From Moringa oleifera (lineage: Eukaryota > Streptophyta > Magnoliopsida > Brassicales > Moringaceae), in assembly GCA_021397835.1 (NCBI GenBank), contig JAJFZO010000583.1, forward strand, positions 1,032,501 to 1,096,500: a stretch of 64,000 nt of DNA, written 5' to 3'. Each line of letters starts with the position of its first letter. Within the stretch, counting starts at the first letter, position 1. Made by a program: the position numbers and the translations under genes. The notes under the pieces were generated by a model. The model worked only from the letters and a program-made list of their open reading frames with translations, made no database searches and had not been told where the DNA came from. This document shows, one piece after another, positions 21,740-33,189 of the stretch.

Positions 21740-24430
21740 CTGATGATAGCCAGCTCTAAGATCGAGTTTAGTAAAGTTACCCCATGAAGCTCATCAAGCA
21801 TATCCTCAATTGCAAGAAGTAGAGTTCAATCTTCAATGGTTACGACATTAAGTGCCCTACTGTTAGTATGAAAACACCATGCACCATCTTTCTCTTCAAC
21901 CAATTGAACAGTCGAGGAAAATGGACTAGTACTTAAGTCTCATCAACCCCCATTTTAACACATCAAAATTTTGTTTTCAAATTTCAGTTTTTTAAAAATA
22001 AGCCTACCTATATGGTCATACATTGATGGGCTCAATTCTTTCATTGAGAGTAATTTGGTGATTTAATCTCCCTTGTGCAGGGTAGCTGATTTGGTTTTTG
22101 AAAAATTGTCTTAAATGTTGGAAAAATATTTGATGGTTATGGCACTAAGTGCCCTATAATCAATTTAAAAAAAAAATCATGTGTCATCTTTCTTTTCAAC
22201 CAATTAAACGGGAATTGAAAAAGGACAAGTACTTAGTCTTATAAGCCCCAATTTTAACACATTATAAACTTGTTTTTAAATTTCAGCTATTTGAAATGGG
22301 CCTATCTGTATGGTCATACATTATCGGGCACAATTCTTTTATTGAGAGTAATTTGATAGTCAATCTCTCTTGTGGAGTATAGTTGGTTTGACTCTTGAAA
22401 AATATTCTCAAATGCTTGAATCATTTGCTGCATATCCGGATGAATATCTTGATGATGTTCATTAGGTGCATGTGGATTGCGGGCAGACTGCCAATATCAA
22501 ATTTTCATGTTGCAATTCTTTTGAAATAAACTTCAAGGATGCCACTTGAACGAGTTGAATATTTGCGTTTTGTAGTTTATATTTTGATTGTCCCATTCTT
22601 TGCTAATTGCATATAATTGTCCCTAGTTATTCTGGAAATTATACTTCTAGCACCAAGTCCAACCCGGTTAGTGATAAAGGGTAGAGAGTTAAACAGAAAG
22701 GAATACTTTGAACCTTCCACAGGCACGTTCTCAAATCTCCTTTGGCATTTTAATGGATTTCCATTGGCTACTTTAAAAAAAAAATGGCTTGATGGGAATC
22801 ACTGGTAATGCAACACATCGATTATCTTTTTGATAATGAGATTATGAGTAAAACCACTGTGGACGAGGACAGCTACCTCATGATGCCCCAACTTAGTTGT
22901 AATCCGCATGGTTTTGGACGTCTTCCATCCAGTTAAAGCATGGAAGGAGATTTTGGGTTAAGTGTGATCGTCAGCAATGATGTTTTCCATCTCATCGTCA
23001 ATGCTCTCTTCCGCATTCTCACTGGAGTTCGCTTTTAGCAGCAATAATTGAGGTCCTTGGTACTCATGACCCAAAGTGAATTTTTCGTTGCAATTGAAAC
23101 AAAGGCCTTGCACATTTTGCTTCTACATTTCCTCCCCAAGGGAGACGTTTCATAATGGATGCTAACTTGGAGTTTGTCGGGAAAAAGTAGTCAAGCTATG
23201 AACCTTTGGTGAGTGGGGGCTATGTGAGCTTTCACAGATGATTTAGTTGGACATCCCTCATCCATGCCAAATTAATTACTTTTAGTGGTCATGTGGATTT
23301 GAACATCCGAATTTCTTCAATAATTTCAGATTTCAAACCACCCATGAAAGTTCCAACCAGCTCCTTTCATGTCCACACTTGCATCCGATTTTTCAACTTT
23401 TCAAATTCTCACTGACAGTCACACAAGGAACCCTATTGTTTCAGAGGCTCGCTTCATCAAAGTTTTCACACTCTGTAGGTTCGAATGGAGCCAAAGTTCT
23501 TCTGGAAATTCTGCCACGGTCACTTCTCTTCCTTCTTCTCTGTTGGATCGATACGATCATTATCACCATTGATCAAACTTTCCTTTTTAAATCGAATGAA
23601 GCCAATGGCACCTTTTGGGTTTCCCTGGTGCCTCGGTATTCAAAGAATTGGCTTACTAGGTTGAACCATTCTGTTGGATCGTCGCTAGAATACCTTGAAA
23701 ATTCTAGTTTTGTCAATTTAGACAAAAAAAAAAAAAAGAACTGTCGTTCTCCCTTTGTCTGTCCTTGATAAGTGTCATATTCATGTTTCAACAATAATCA
23801 TTCCGATTATTGGTGCCACTATTGGATCCATCTTCGTTCGACAGCAAGGCTTTTGATCATTTACGGTTCCTCCGTTTGCTGCAAAAATTATAAATAAGAC
23901 CAAATTCCATACCCGACTCAGACCATCTTTTAAGTCCTCCTAGCCAGCCTCCATTTGATTGATCCTTTCTTTGTTGCAGCTTGGCTTTGATACCATTGAT
24001 AGGTCTAAGTCAAAGCTGATAAAGAGAATTTTCCTTATGGTCAGAAAAAAGCCACAGTTTTAGAATTGCTATTCAACGTCATTCATTACTGCCAGTGGAC
24101 CAGTTTAAAAACATAGAAGGAAATAACAGTCTTCTACTAACTTAAGAAATAAACAAGCGAACGTGATGCAGAAAAACAGCTAAAATAAGATGTCTTGGCC
24201 ACTTCTTCACGCCTCATTGCATGGCTTCTTCATGTTGCATGAAAAGAAGTCACTTCTTTTCACTTCATATTCTTCACATTGCATTTTCACTCCCCATCTA
24301 CACTAATCCATGTGCTGCAACAGAACTATTCAAATCAACATTGCTCATGCTAGAAACTTGAGATTCTTTTTTAGGGACACATCAATTTTCTTGATGTAAC
24401 AGAAGCTCGGTTACAGGAATAGGGCTCAAC
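21740..24430 (-). mobile_element. Degenerate Ty3/gypsy retrotransposon
   Basis: Minus-strand gypsy pieces in the usual order from high to low coordinate: a probable LTR starting TGATAGGTCTAAG near 23999 and running up to about 24.4 kb; the primer-binding site TGGTATCAAAGC next to it; gag near 23.57-23.73 kb (EFSRYSSDDPTEWFN, then FFEYRGTRETQKV); a zinc knuckle near 23.1 kb (GLCFNCNEKFTLGHEYQGP); a protease-like stretch near 22.85 kb reading VLVHSGFTHNL; and reverse transcriptase near 21.74-21.95 kb (MLDELHGVTLLNSILELAI). All frames carry stops and shifts. The protease DSG triad reads HSG, so its catalytic aspartate is lost. The element is dead; limits are approximate. Confidence 0.85.
21835..22425. 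repeat. 297-bp imperfect tandem duplication inside the gypsy element
   Basis: Two consecutive copies with a 297-bp offset share motifs in the same order: TTAAGTGCCCTA, TCTTCAACCAATT, CATTTTAACACAT, TATGGTCATACATT and TTGAGAGTAATTTG. They are roughly 80 percent alike by eye. The duplicated part is a reverse-transcriptase region of the minus-strand gypsy element. Confidence 0.85.
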
Positions 24431-26242
24431 AAAAAGAACTCATGAGACCTTGTCCCGACCACTGGTAATTGATGTTGGTGTGAAATGGGAAGGAACCAAA
24501 CTGACAAACAAATACTTTGGAGACAATGACCATACTAAATGGGTGCTTCAAGGTTACAAAATAGATATATGTTGTTCATAAATTGATAAGTTACCATGAT
24601 TACATTATATCTGCTAGATGCTAGTATTCTTCTAATAACGTTGATCCACATTTAAGTAGGACATGGCAAGAATTGAAGCATACAGTTGATATCGTGCCAT
24701 TGATCGACATCGTATTATTACATAAATTCTTTCACTGACTAGCTTATCAGGCCCCTCTAAAACAACAACCTCTGCTTAAAGCGAGAGAGATTTTATGGAA
24801 CCCAAAATGTGCAGTGGTGAGTGACAGTCTCTTATTGCTTTTTGAATCAAAGTTGAGGGAGATTCAAGTAGACTTCGTTATTTTTAAACCACCCTTCATT
24901 TAATTGGATCAAACTGATGGCGTGGTTGTGATTTGATCAAGTCCTCGAAGAAGGATTCTATTGGACTTTTTTTATATCTTAAAAATAAAAAAAAGAATCA
25001 ACCACCACTTTGCATGTGGCTTCAGAATTGATAAAATTTGAAATTCAACTACATATACTCGAGCAAGTACGCGAGACTTTCATGGTGGTGCCAGATTGTA
25101 AATAGTTCCCCGAGCAAATAAAGACGTTATTTTTTTAATTGTTTTAACACTAAAAACAGTGTCTTTTTCATGAGTGGAAAATGATAAAATCCATCCCTGC
25201 AAACCTTAGTAGCAATAAGCTATTGACCCATTATGATGGAAAAAGATTGTGCGCCAATCTTATTTCCACCTGCATGGCATCCAATCACAGATCATACAGA
25301 AGAATTTAGGAGACAGAATTGGTAGTGAGAAAATTTTAAAAAGGGCAGATTTGGTGGAGATGCCAGTGCCTCCATTAATTGTAACGCTTTTGGGACAGCC
25401 TCATTCCATTAAATTCCATCATTGGGCCAGAGCTTTTAGACACAGTAGCTATTCAACCAAATTTATAAATTGTGGCTATTCACCAAAATTGCAAATGAAC
25501 TTTTGTCCTTCAACAAAGGCACGCACTCCCTTGAATTTAATTCTGTTACAAACTGTGGACAAAATAATTACAGTCGTCCAGACAAGTGACAATTTTCTCC
25601 AGATTATAAATACACCAAAATATCTTGGAAAAAAAAACCAAAATACACTGCTCAAAATAGAGATGGAAGAGAAGAATCGTAATTTAAATTCACCCCGAAA
25701 TTTTGAGATTTGAGGGAGTGGTAAGCTGATGACCAAATGCAGAAGATGATTGATTGTAAGATTGAAATGAATTTTCTGTCACTCATCACTCACCAAACTT
25801 GGAAGTTACTTCTAGCCCTGAAAATATTTTGATTATTTATTTAAATACGACAAAAGATATCCATCCAAGTTTACTCCGGAAAGTGTGCACAAGCTCTGCA
25901 TAGCATACTACAAGTACCATAATATAGGCTATCTGAAACAGCTTCAGGCCAATAATGCATGAGCCTTCAATCAGACACATTTTCTTAGCCTGAAATGGTG
26001 CTTGTGAACAAATGAAAGAGAACAACCATCGAAAGGAAAAGTTCTAAAAACTACAACCTGCTAAGCTGACAAGCATTTGACACTATATCACAACATATTA
26101 ACCTTTCTAAATTCCACATGGAATCACCTGAAAAGAGAATGCTGTCACAAAACTCATATAGTTCATTTTTATAGAAGTAGTCCTTTTATCAGAAGGCCTG
26201 GAATTCAATAATCAATGAACTATTAAGAACACCACTGAATGT
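24431..26242. other. Intergenic spacer downstream of PFD5
   Basis: This stretch lies between the gypsy LTR and the PFD5 stop codon. It contains moderately A/T-rich DNA with no recognisable domain, RNA or repeat. The part next to 26243 should be the PFD5 3' UTR. Confidence 0.55.
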
Positions 26243-29200
26243 CTATGTTGAAGGGGCTAAATGCTTCAACTTTGCCTGCAAGATTACCCCAGCTTCATCT
26301 GCTATACTTTTCTTTTTAGATGCAACCTGCATCAGTCAGTCAACTATTCAGTTTACATAATATCAGCGATAGCATCAAGAGATAACATCATAGTAAAGAT
26401 CAGCAGCACTGGTGCAAGAAAAATACATGGACAGTTTTAAAAGAGATTCAGTAGCAGAGTGAAAGAAAATGCATAAAAAACTACAATTGAATTTCACAAT
26501 TATCTATATAAACATTATGATAATGAATCAACTGGGGAAAAAATATGAGGATTGGACAAATATGAGTAAAAAGATCTTCTTGTCTGCAACTGCAGACATA
26601 ATTTCATGTCTTCATGTAACAGGAAAATACTATTTTCCATCCCCAAATGGTGATCAGTTGAATTCCTCATAATTTGTGCTATTAAATTGTGGCCCAGCAA
26701 TCTTGAAGCACAAATCAGAACCAAACTTTTACCTACTATGAGAAGGGGTATGCCTTCCCAGCTTAGATACTGAGTGAGTCTTAATTTCCAATAGAGAGAT
26801 TTCTGAATCATTCTACTAAAATCAGAGGCTGGAAGGGTGTTAAATTACAACCAGTGGTTGAAAGATCTGTTAGTTAGAATTGGATGCTTCTTTCACATCA
26901 TAAATACATGGAATTTAATAGGTGCATCCAGGATATTCTAAAAAGTCCAGGCACCAATAACAGTTTGAAAATAATGTGCATCACTTTTACATGATATCTT
27001 GGTTTCTTAACATAAAATCATTTGATGCAATTTAGAGTATGCTGAGGCAACCATAGGTTAGTATGCTGGAACAACAAGAGGCTCTGTTACCAATCTGATC
27101 ATCTAAGGGGGAAATCAAGGCTAACTATTGGTGGTATTTTTAAATTTCTAATGTTCTTTGACAGGTGTTAAATCTGAGCAAGTAGGTGGCTCCCAGCACC
27201 ATCTCCATCCCACCTTGCTTGCTAAATTTGGGCTACTAATGACTGCAACTTAAACCAATGAACTAATAATTGGACAGGCCCCAACAAACTAGTGGAAGTA
27301 TTGAAACATACCTTTCATCATCAAGGTGTCAGATACTGAAGTCGAAGTTTGAGAGCTTGGAGGGAATGGAAAGAAAGGACTTATAAGAGGAAGCTAATTT
27401 GGAGGTTGTTATCCTTCCCTTATTTTGATGTTCTTAATATGGAGGGAATGGCTCCCTGTATAGTCAGCGAGTGAACATGAGGAAACAGAGAATTCATAGT
27501 TGTAAAATAGCAAGAATGGCCCTTCCTTTTGAAACACAATGTGTCAAGGTTAAAGGCAAAGTGGGAAGCACGGGCTACAGTGCACATACTCCCTTTTCTT
27601 CCCCTCCCAAACCCCTAATTTGTGGGGCTTTAAGAGAACAGTGTTCGGAGGGGACAAGAGAGGACGGTCAAACACCCACTAATCTACTTCTCCTAAAATA
27701 AACTTCCCACAAGGATATCAGGGAAGTCCGTTTCTCCCCATCCCCCTCCATTTTCCACCCAAAATAAGGTTCGCTTGCACTCTTGCCTCTCTGCACCTTC
27801 AGCTTATCCATTTTCTAGTATTAACCTCAATGGCATACAAAATGATGAAGATCGAAGAAAACTTAATATGGCATAGAATTGTTAGACGGGAAACATCAGA
27901 ACATAATTTGTGTTACAAAGATACTTCAGTTCCTTCCGATGCCTTTAACTTAATTTCTTCAGTCTGTCCATAATTTCTTTAACAAAAAAAAAAAAAAGGT
28001 GTATATTTTACTTCTAATAAGCATAAATGAAAAGTGGTATTTTGTTATAAACTTTCAAATGGCTCTTACTGCATTTTCAGTTTATTGCTCTGTACCCAGC
28101 ATGAAACTATAGCGCATCTACGCCAATCAGAACAAGATTGATTAAAAACATACCTCAATGAGTTGGTCAAAATTGGATTTAAGCAAGTTGATCTTACGCT
28201 CACAGTAATCTTTGCCTTCAGCCATAGTTTTCTGATATGAATACAGAAAATGACAAAATAAAAAAGATGTCAGAACAGGGAAGTGAGGGAAGAATAAAAT
28301 TGAACAACGCTGCATTTCCAGGTCTAATTTCTAACCTACTAGTAAGTCAACATAATCTCTTGTAGTACATGAAGATCATCACCATATAATTAATATGAAA
28401 TCAAAAGTTGGATTCCAGGCCTGTGACAACATTATATGCTTAAAATTTCAAGAAGGGAGCTTCTTTGCTGAGGCCTAAATAATCAGTAAATAGATTCTAG
28501 CATCCCCAGACTCTATCGTAGCATAGGCACATACAACTGACAGGCACAGTGAAAATTAATAGACAAAGTAGTCTTGCATGAGCAATTTAAGTCTCTAATA
28601 ACAACTGAAAATGGAAGAACCAAACAACAAGAACTAACCCTTGACACTAGACACAGGTCAAGAAAGAAAGAACAACAAAGGTAGTGAAATGCATTCTCCT
28701 TCTCTTTTTCTTTTTTCCTTAACTTCTGCTATTGTCATGAGTCAAAGCCTTAAGCACTATATGTTCTTAAACTAATTCCATTCTTGAAGTTTTGTGGCCA
28801 CACCAACTAAGGAATTGGGTGCTGCAGAGGATGATTGAGCGGCTCAAGAAGGTGGAAGAGTGGTATACCTTCCACCACAAGTGTTTTGCATTTTCAACTC
28901 TACTTGTAGGAACTAATAATATTCCAATCATCTTAGACAAACTCGCCCTCATTGCTTTGGGCTAAGAAAAGACCGGCTTACGTAATGCAAGAGACATAAA
29001 GACCCAAAAATTTTTGTTTGTATCTTGAGGGAAAAAAAAAAAAAAAAAAAAAAGAGGCAGAACTGGTATAGGAATTGACAAGCTAAGCTTTTAATGAGAG
29101 CTCCCTAACCTCAACAAAGTAGCCAGTGCCGATGTCAACAAGGACTTTATCGGCATCATCCAGCGTCCCAGGCACATAGAGCGATGCGGTGAGAGGCACT

Positions 29201-29545
29201 AACATCTGCTTGCCTGAGATTATATAAATATAAAATTGTCAGGATAAATGAATATGTTAACAAATATGCAACCAAAAAAAAAAACGATCAAACCAAAGGT
29301 AGAGGGAAAGGGTGAGAGAGAGAGTTGAGAGGACCTTGGGGGCGAAGGGAGAGATCACGGAGAGCAGAGGAAGCGATCTCGAGGCGACTGGTGGCAGTAC
29401 GGATGTTGTTAAGGCTGTCCTGCAGAAGATTCACTTCTAGATCCGTCTGTTCTTTTATTACTTTAAGCTGTTCGATGCTCATCTTCTCCATCTCCCCCAC
29501 ACCTCCTGCCCTCACTGGAGCAGCGCCTCCTCTTGAGGACGACAT
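26243..29545 (-). CDS. PFD5: Prefoldin subunit 5
   Basis: Prefoldin is a hexameric cytosolic co-chaperone that delivers nascent tubulin and actin to the CCT chaperonin; subunit 5 is one of its two alpha-type subunits. Four minus-strand exons fit GT-AG splicing in phase: 29335-29545, 29110-29213, 28154-28231 and 26243-26326, giving 158 residues, the usual plant size. The N-terminal coiled coil contains [19 protein letters not shown]. The central beta-hairpin region contains [21 protein letters not shown]. The C-terminal helix begins [15 protein letters not shown], and the protein ends [17 protein letters not shown]. The ATG at 29545 is followed by a short Ser/Gly/Ala-rich leader of about 17 residues before the conserved EMEKM; the downstream methionines are alternatives. 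The last intron is 1.8 kb. Divergent to it is a tRNA gene at 29658. Confidence 0.95.
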
Positions 29546-29657
29546 CGTTAAACCTCAGTTGATCGTTTCTTACTCTACACTGGAGAGAATATAGATGGAT
29601 CACAGTTACCTCCATTTGAAGCGTCAAATAATAATAAATTAAGCGTGAAATCGCAAA

Positions 29658-29729
29658 GCCCTTATAGCTCAGTGGTAGAGCGTCAGTCTTGTAAACTGAA
29701 GGTCCGTAGTTCGATCCTGCGTGAGGGCA
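29658..29729 (+). tRNA. trnT-UGU: tRNA-Thr (anticodon TGT)
   Basis: A 72-base cloverleaf. The acceptor stem GCCCTTA pairs with TGAGGGC (one G-T wobble). The D arm contains the A box TAGCTCAGTGGTAGAGC. The anticodon stem TCAGT/ACTGA encloses the loop CTTGTAA, giving anticodon TGT (threonine, ACA codons). The T arm contains GTTCGATCC, the B box. There is no intron and the discriminator base is A. A TTTT tract some 20 bases downstream can serve as pol III terminator. This is a nuclear-type gene: CCA is not encoded. Confidence 0.95.
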
Positions 29730-29739
29730 GTTGCTCACA

Positions 29740-31835
29740 ATGTCTGTATTTTACAATATTTAGGCCAACTCAATTACTTTTTAAGGGAAATAAAAGATTC
29801 GCATGCAGAAGTGGAATAGAATTTGGAATGGATAATAGAGTGGCCCAACGACATATAAGGCTAGGCCCACATGGAATCGTCTGCTTGTGGGACAAGCACA
29901 GGCAGGTGCGCTGCTTGGGATGGTCCCAAGAGTCATAAGGCGAGCCCCACACTTGAAGCATGACATTAAAACCACGGGCCCCTTCAATTATTGAATTGCA
30001 ATCACTAACCAAAGTACAAAAAATTTCAAATTCATGCGCTAATTCAGACCCTGCGCCCCACAAAACCCAAACCAAATTATCAATAATGTTTTCGGCTGAT
30101 TATCTTGTCATCCTGTGTTTAAGCCGTAAACAAAACACAAGACACAACATGAGAGAGATATCTATTGGGTCCCTTGCAGCAAGTAGCTCTTCCCAGTCGG
30201 TTGCTTATCAGCAGCCCCTCCAAATCCCAGGTGCCCAATCCAGACAACCCCTTTTCCCACACAAAGGAAAAGGAGCTTCCCACAAAATAAATCCTTCCTT
30301 CCTTTTCTTTTCATCTCTTTGATTTTGTTGCTTTTTCCAGCATTTCATTTCCATTCTTCTTAGTCGGGAACCAGAATTTCCAAGGCTGAATCCTGGGGAT
30401 TTTTAGTTCAGTAGCAGATCCCGGCCTATACTATCAGCTTGGCTGACACTGGACCTAAAGCAGTGCTGCAATTTAAGGAACTTTTCATGTCAAGGATCTG
30501 TTTCCATAAAAGCTGTCAGTTTCTATTTTCAGTCCATCAAAATCATTCTTCAAATCAGAAAGAGTGAATCTAAGACTGAAGGTCTAATCATCCCATATAT
30601 GATTGCTGTTTGGAAATCATTACACCTATATAACAACAATTGCATTATAAATAATACACCTGAAACCATGAAAAGATATGAAAAGATAAACAAATGAAGC
30701 TGAGCAATGCAGACTGATATTATTAGGAACAGAATGAATTCATATTTACATTGGCCAAAAACAAGAAACACAAGTGTGAGACAGATCAACGAAAAGAAAT
30801 TGAGAGAAACAAGATGGGTTTTTTTTTTTTTTTATTCACACAACAAGCACCCTCGAAACAATCCACTTACATACATGGAGAACACATTATTTTCACGCTG
30901 ATAAGTCTAAGAAATAACTAAGAATAAGGCATAGAATTTCCAAAGACAGAGCTCTTACAGAGAGAACCACAGCTGCATCTTTAACACACACCAGTCTCAT
31001 TTCAGATCAGAGGAAAGAGAGATAGACAGAGCAAGGCAGTATGAGTGAAGCATTGAAGACCACACCCATCAGAACTCTCCATCACTAAGTTAACCCAAAT
31101 TGCACGACAGAAACTAGAATTCTGAAACACTCCATAAAAAAATTCCAATTTCCAAGTAAGTCACACTGCCTGCAGTTATAACCAAGTCCAGATCAACCTC
31201 CAGAACTCCAATCATGCGTCAACCATTTTTAGTGCTTTCCTTCTACTCACTACCGTAGTACCACCAAGCACAAAGCCAATCACTGCCACACAATTAAGGT
31301 TTGATAACAAGCAAGTTCTCCAACAAGCCATCATATGGAGAAAAAGTACTTCTTACTTTCTGTTAATAATGCATAATTTGCAAACAAAATCAAACCAGCA
31401 CCAATTCTGCAACTGAGTATCTCATACTAGTCACACTTGATTAATTGTTCCCCAGCAATGACTACCCAAATTCTGCAATTTCTGCATGGAAATCTGAGTG
31501 ACCAAACCTAACACTTTACTCCCACTCTCCTCTGACAAAACCTCCAAAAGGTAACTAAGCAATTTTGGACCTAAAAACCCTAACTAATCATCAAGCAAAG
31601 CACTACGAACGCTAATTGAATCCATCCATACTTGAAAAATTCCAAGAGTCACCAAAAACCTAACAGTCTAACTCTAACTTCCACTAAAAATACTTCCTGA
31701 TTCTCGCACGCACACAAAACAATGACAAGCATACACATAAATACCATTATCTATATATTATATACCCAAGTACCGACACAACCACCACCACTACTCACCA
31801 CTGCCACCATCACCACCAGCACACCCACTGCAAAT
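29740..31835. other. Spacer between tRNA-Thr and the TCP gene
   Basis: No protein or RNA gene can be recognised. The higher-coordinate part (roughly 30.9-31.8 kb) is probably the 3' UTR and 3' flank of the TCP gene. A T-run lies near 30817-30832. The block 29960-30480 is less A/T-rich than its surroundings, but I cannot assign it. Confidence 0.5.
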
Positions 31836-32657
31836 TCAGCGCGGATCCTCCTCTCTCCGACCTGAACTCCCTGGCCCGCCCGACAATGAAGCCAACAAGT
31901 TCAGATGCCCCGGCAGATAGTTGCCCACCCGCGCGGCCGACGCCTCACCCATAGCGGCCACTGCAGCCGCAGCAGCTGCCTGTTGCTGCTGCTGAACAAA
32001 CAACGTCGACTGTTGTGATACGGCTGCTACGCCCGGCTGCATTACCATCTCCGGCGGCGGAGCAGCAGCAGCGAAGCTCCATACCTGCCCGAAGTCCGAC
32101 CTCGCCGGCACAGCCCAGAAACCTCCCGGAGCAGTAGGACCCACAATTGACCCCACTGTTGGCCCCACCGTCACTCCGCTTTCGTCTTTGCCTCCGCCGC
32201 AGCCGTCATCTTCCGTCCTGACACGCTTCCCCAGGATGAAAGGCGCGGGCCCTAACAGGGGCTTGTGATCGAGCGAGGACGACATGGAAGAAGAGGTGGA
32301 AGACGATGACAAGGAAGTGGAGTTGCCGCCACGCACAGATACGGAGACGCTAGAGAAGCTAGCAGGCGTGGTTCCAGTGCCGGTAGCGGCTATGATTGAC
32401 GGCTCGGCTTGGCGTAGGAGCCACTCGATTGTCTGCCCGTCCGATTTGTGGCCCAGCTCGCGAGTGAGCTGGAATACGCGTGCCGCGCATATGATCGGCA
32501 TGCGGATCCTCCGTCCGCGCCCATCGACCTTACTGTGGCGGTCCTTTGAGGGCGGCTTCTTGACTGCCAGCGCGCCGTTACCCGGAGGCTGCTGTCTCTG
32601 GGGGTCGATTATCGCGCCGTTTGTCACGCCGTTATTGGCTGCGTCAGAACTTGACAT
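31836..32657 (-). CDS. TCP21: Class I TCP transcription factor (TCP7/TCP21 clade)
   Basis: A plant nuclear transcription factor that binds GTGGGNCCCAC-type sites and regulates cell proliferation; TCP21 (CHE) also links to the circadian clock. It is a single-exon frame of 273 codons. The TCP basic helix-loop-helix spans residues about 37-91: [18 protein letters not shown], then [19 protein letters not shown] and [20 protein letters not shown]. The short class I basic region is present. Downstream are the clade motifs [35 protein letters not shown], a Gln/Ala run and the conserved tail [19 protein letters not shown] ending REEDPR. The start ATG at 32657 matches the expected short N-terminus. 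The gene is much richer in G+C than its flanks. TCP7 and TCP21 are close paralogues, so the symbol is a best guess. Confidence 0.9.
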   Translation of the reverse strand: MSSSDAANNGVTNGAIIDPQRQQPPGNGALAVKKPPSKDRHSKVDGRGRRIRMPIICAARVFQLTRELGHKSDGQTIEWLLRQAEPSIIAATGTGTTPASFSSVSVSVRGGNSTSLSSSSTSSSMSSSLDHKPLLGPAPFILGKRVRTEDDGCGGGKDESGVTVGPTVGSIVGPTAPGGFWAVPARSDFGQVWSFAAAAPPPEMVMQPGVAAVSQQSTLFVQQQQQAAAAAAVAAMGEASAARVGNYLPGHLNLLASLSGGPGSSGRREEDPR

Positions 32658-32917
32658 GGGTCAGTGTAAGGGAAACAGCCAAGTAAAAGAAGAGAAAGAG
32701 AGAGAGGGAGTAAGCGATTGCGGGTAAGTAATGAAATCCCAATGGCGCGGGTGCGTTACAAAGAGTGTGCGTGGGTGTAAGGTGTTAGAGAGAGAAGTCG
32801 AGATGATGAAGATGGGAAGGGTTTGGTTTAGAGAGAGAAGGGTTTTGGGAGAGGGAACAGAGAGCTAATCATTGAGCGGCAGGAGCTGGTGGAGACAGGA
32901 GGGAGGGCACATGGGTG

Positions 32918-32927
32918 GTGGGTCCCA
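32918..32927. promoter_or_regulatory. TCP-box-like site upstream of the TCP gene
   Basis: GTGGGTCCCA, close to the class I TCP consensus GTGGGNCCCAC, lies about 260 bp upstream of the TCP start codon. A motif match only. Confidence 0.45.
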
Positions 32928-33098
32928 GTAGAGACACCCCCACAGCTCACGACTCCGCCTTTTAGCTTCTTTTGTTCGGGGTGGGAGTAGGATGAAGACG
33001 CGCTCTCCGGTGGTTTGAGGTGAACGCTCCTGGAAGGGTTGTGTAGGGCCGGCTTCTTTAACAGAGGAATTTAAGTGGGGCGTTGTCAGGAGGGGTGG

Positions 33099-33109
33099 GG
33101 ACCCACGTG
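33099..33109. promoter_or_regulatory. TCP half-site GGACCCAC overlapping a G-box CACGTG
   Basis: GGACCCAC (33099-33106) matches GGNCCCAC and overlaps CACGTG (33104-33109), about 450 bp upstream of the TCP start codon. Both are plausible plant transcription factor sites. A motif match only. Confidence 0.4.
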
Positions 33110-33189
33110 CGTCGTTATTCCGTACTATTGAATTGAAGGTTCCAGCTAGGTGTAGTGAGATGATTATCCATTCATTTAAAGCCACGTCC

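Noticed and set aside
24470..24590. Short plus-strand frame reading like a protein segment (GVKWEGTKLTNKYFGDND)
   Set aside because: Too short to place in any family, with no neighbouring exons found. It may be part of the gypsy LTR flank.
25249..25713. 154-codon open frame downstream of PFD5
   Set aside because: No family similarity, no signal peptide or domain, and low complexity toward the end. Treated as chance.
32284..32727. 147-codon open frame antisense to the TCP gene
   Set aside because: It mirrors the GC-rich TCP coding sequence. The minus-strand frame has the unmistakable TCP domain.
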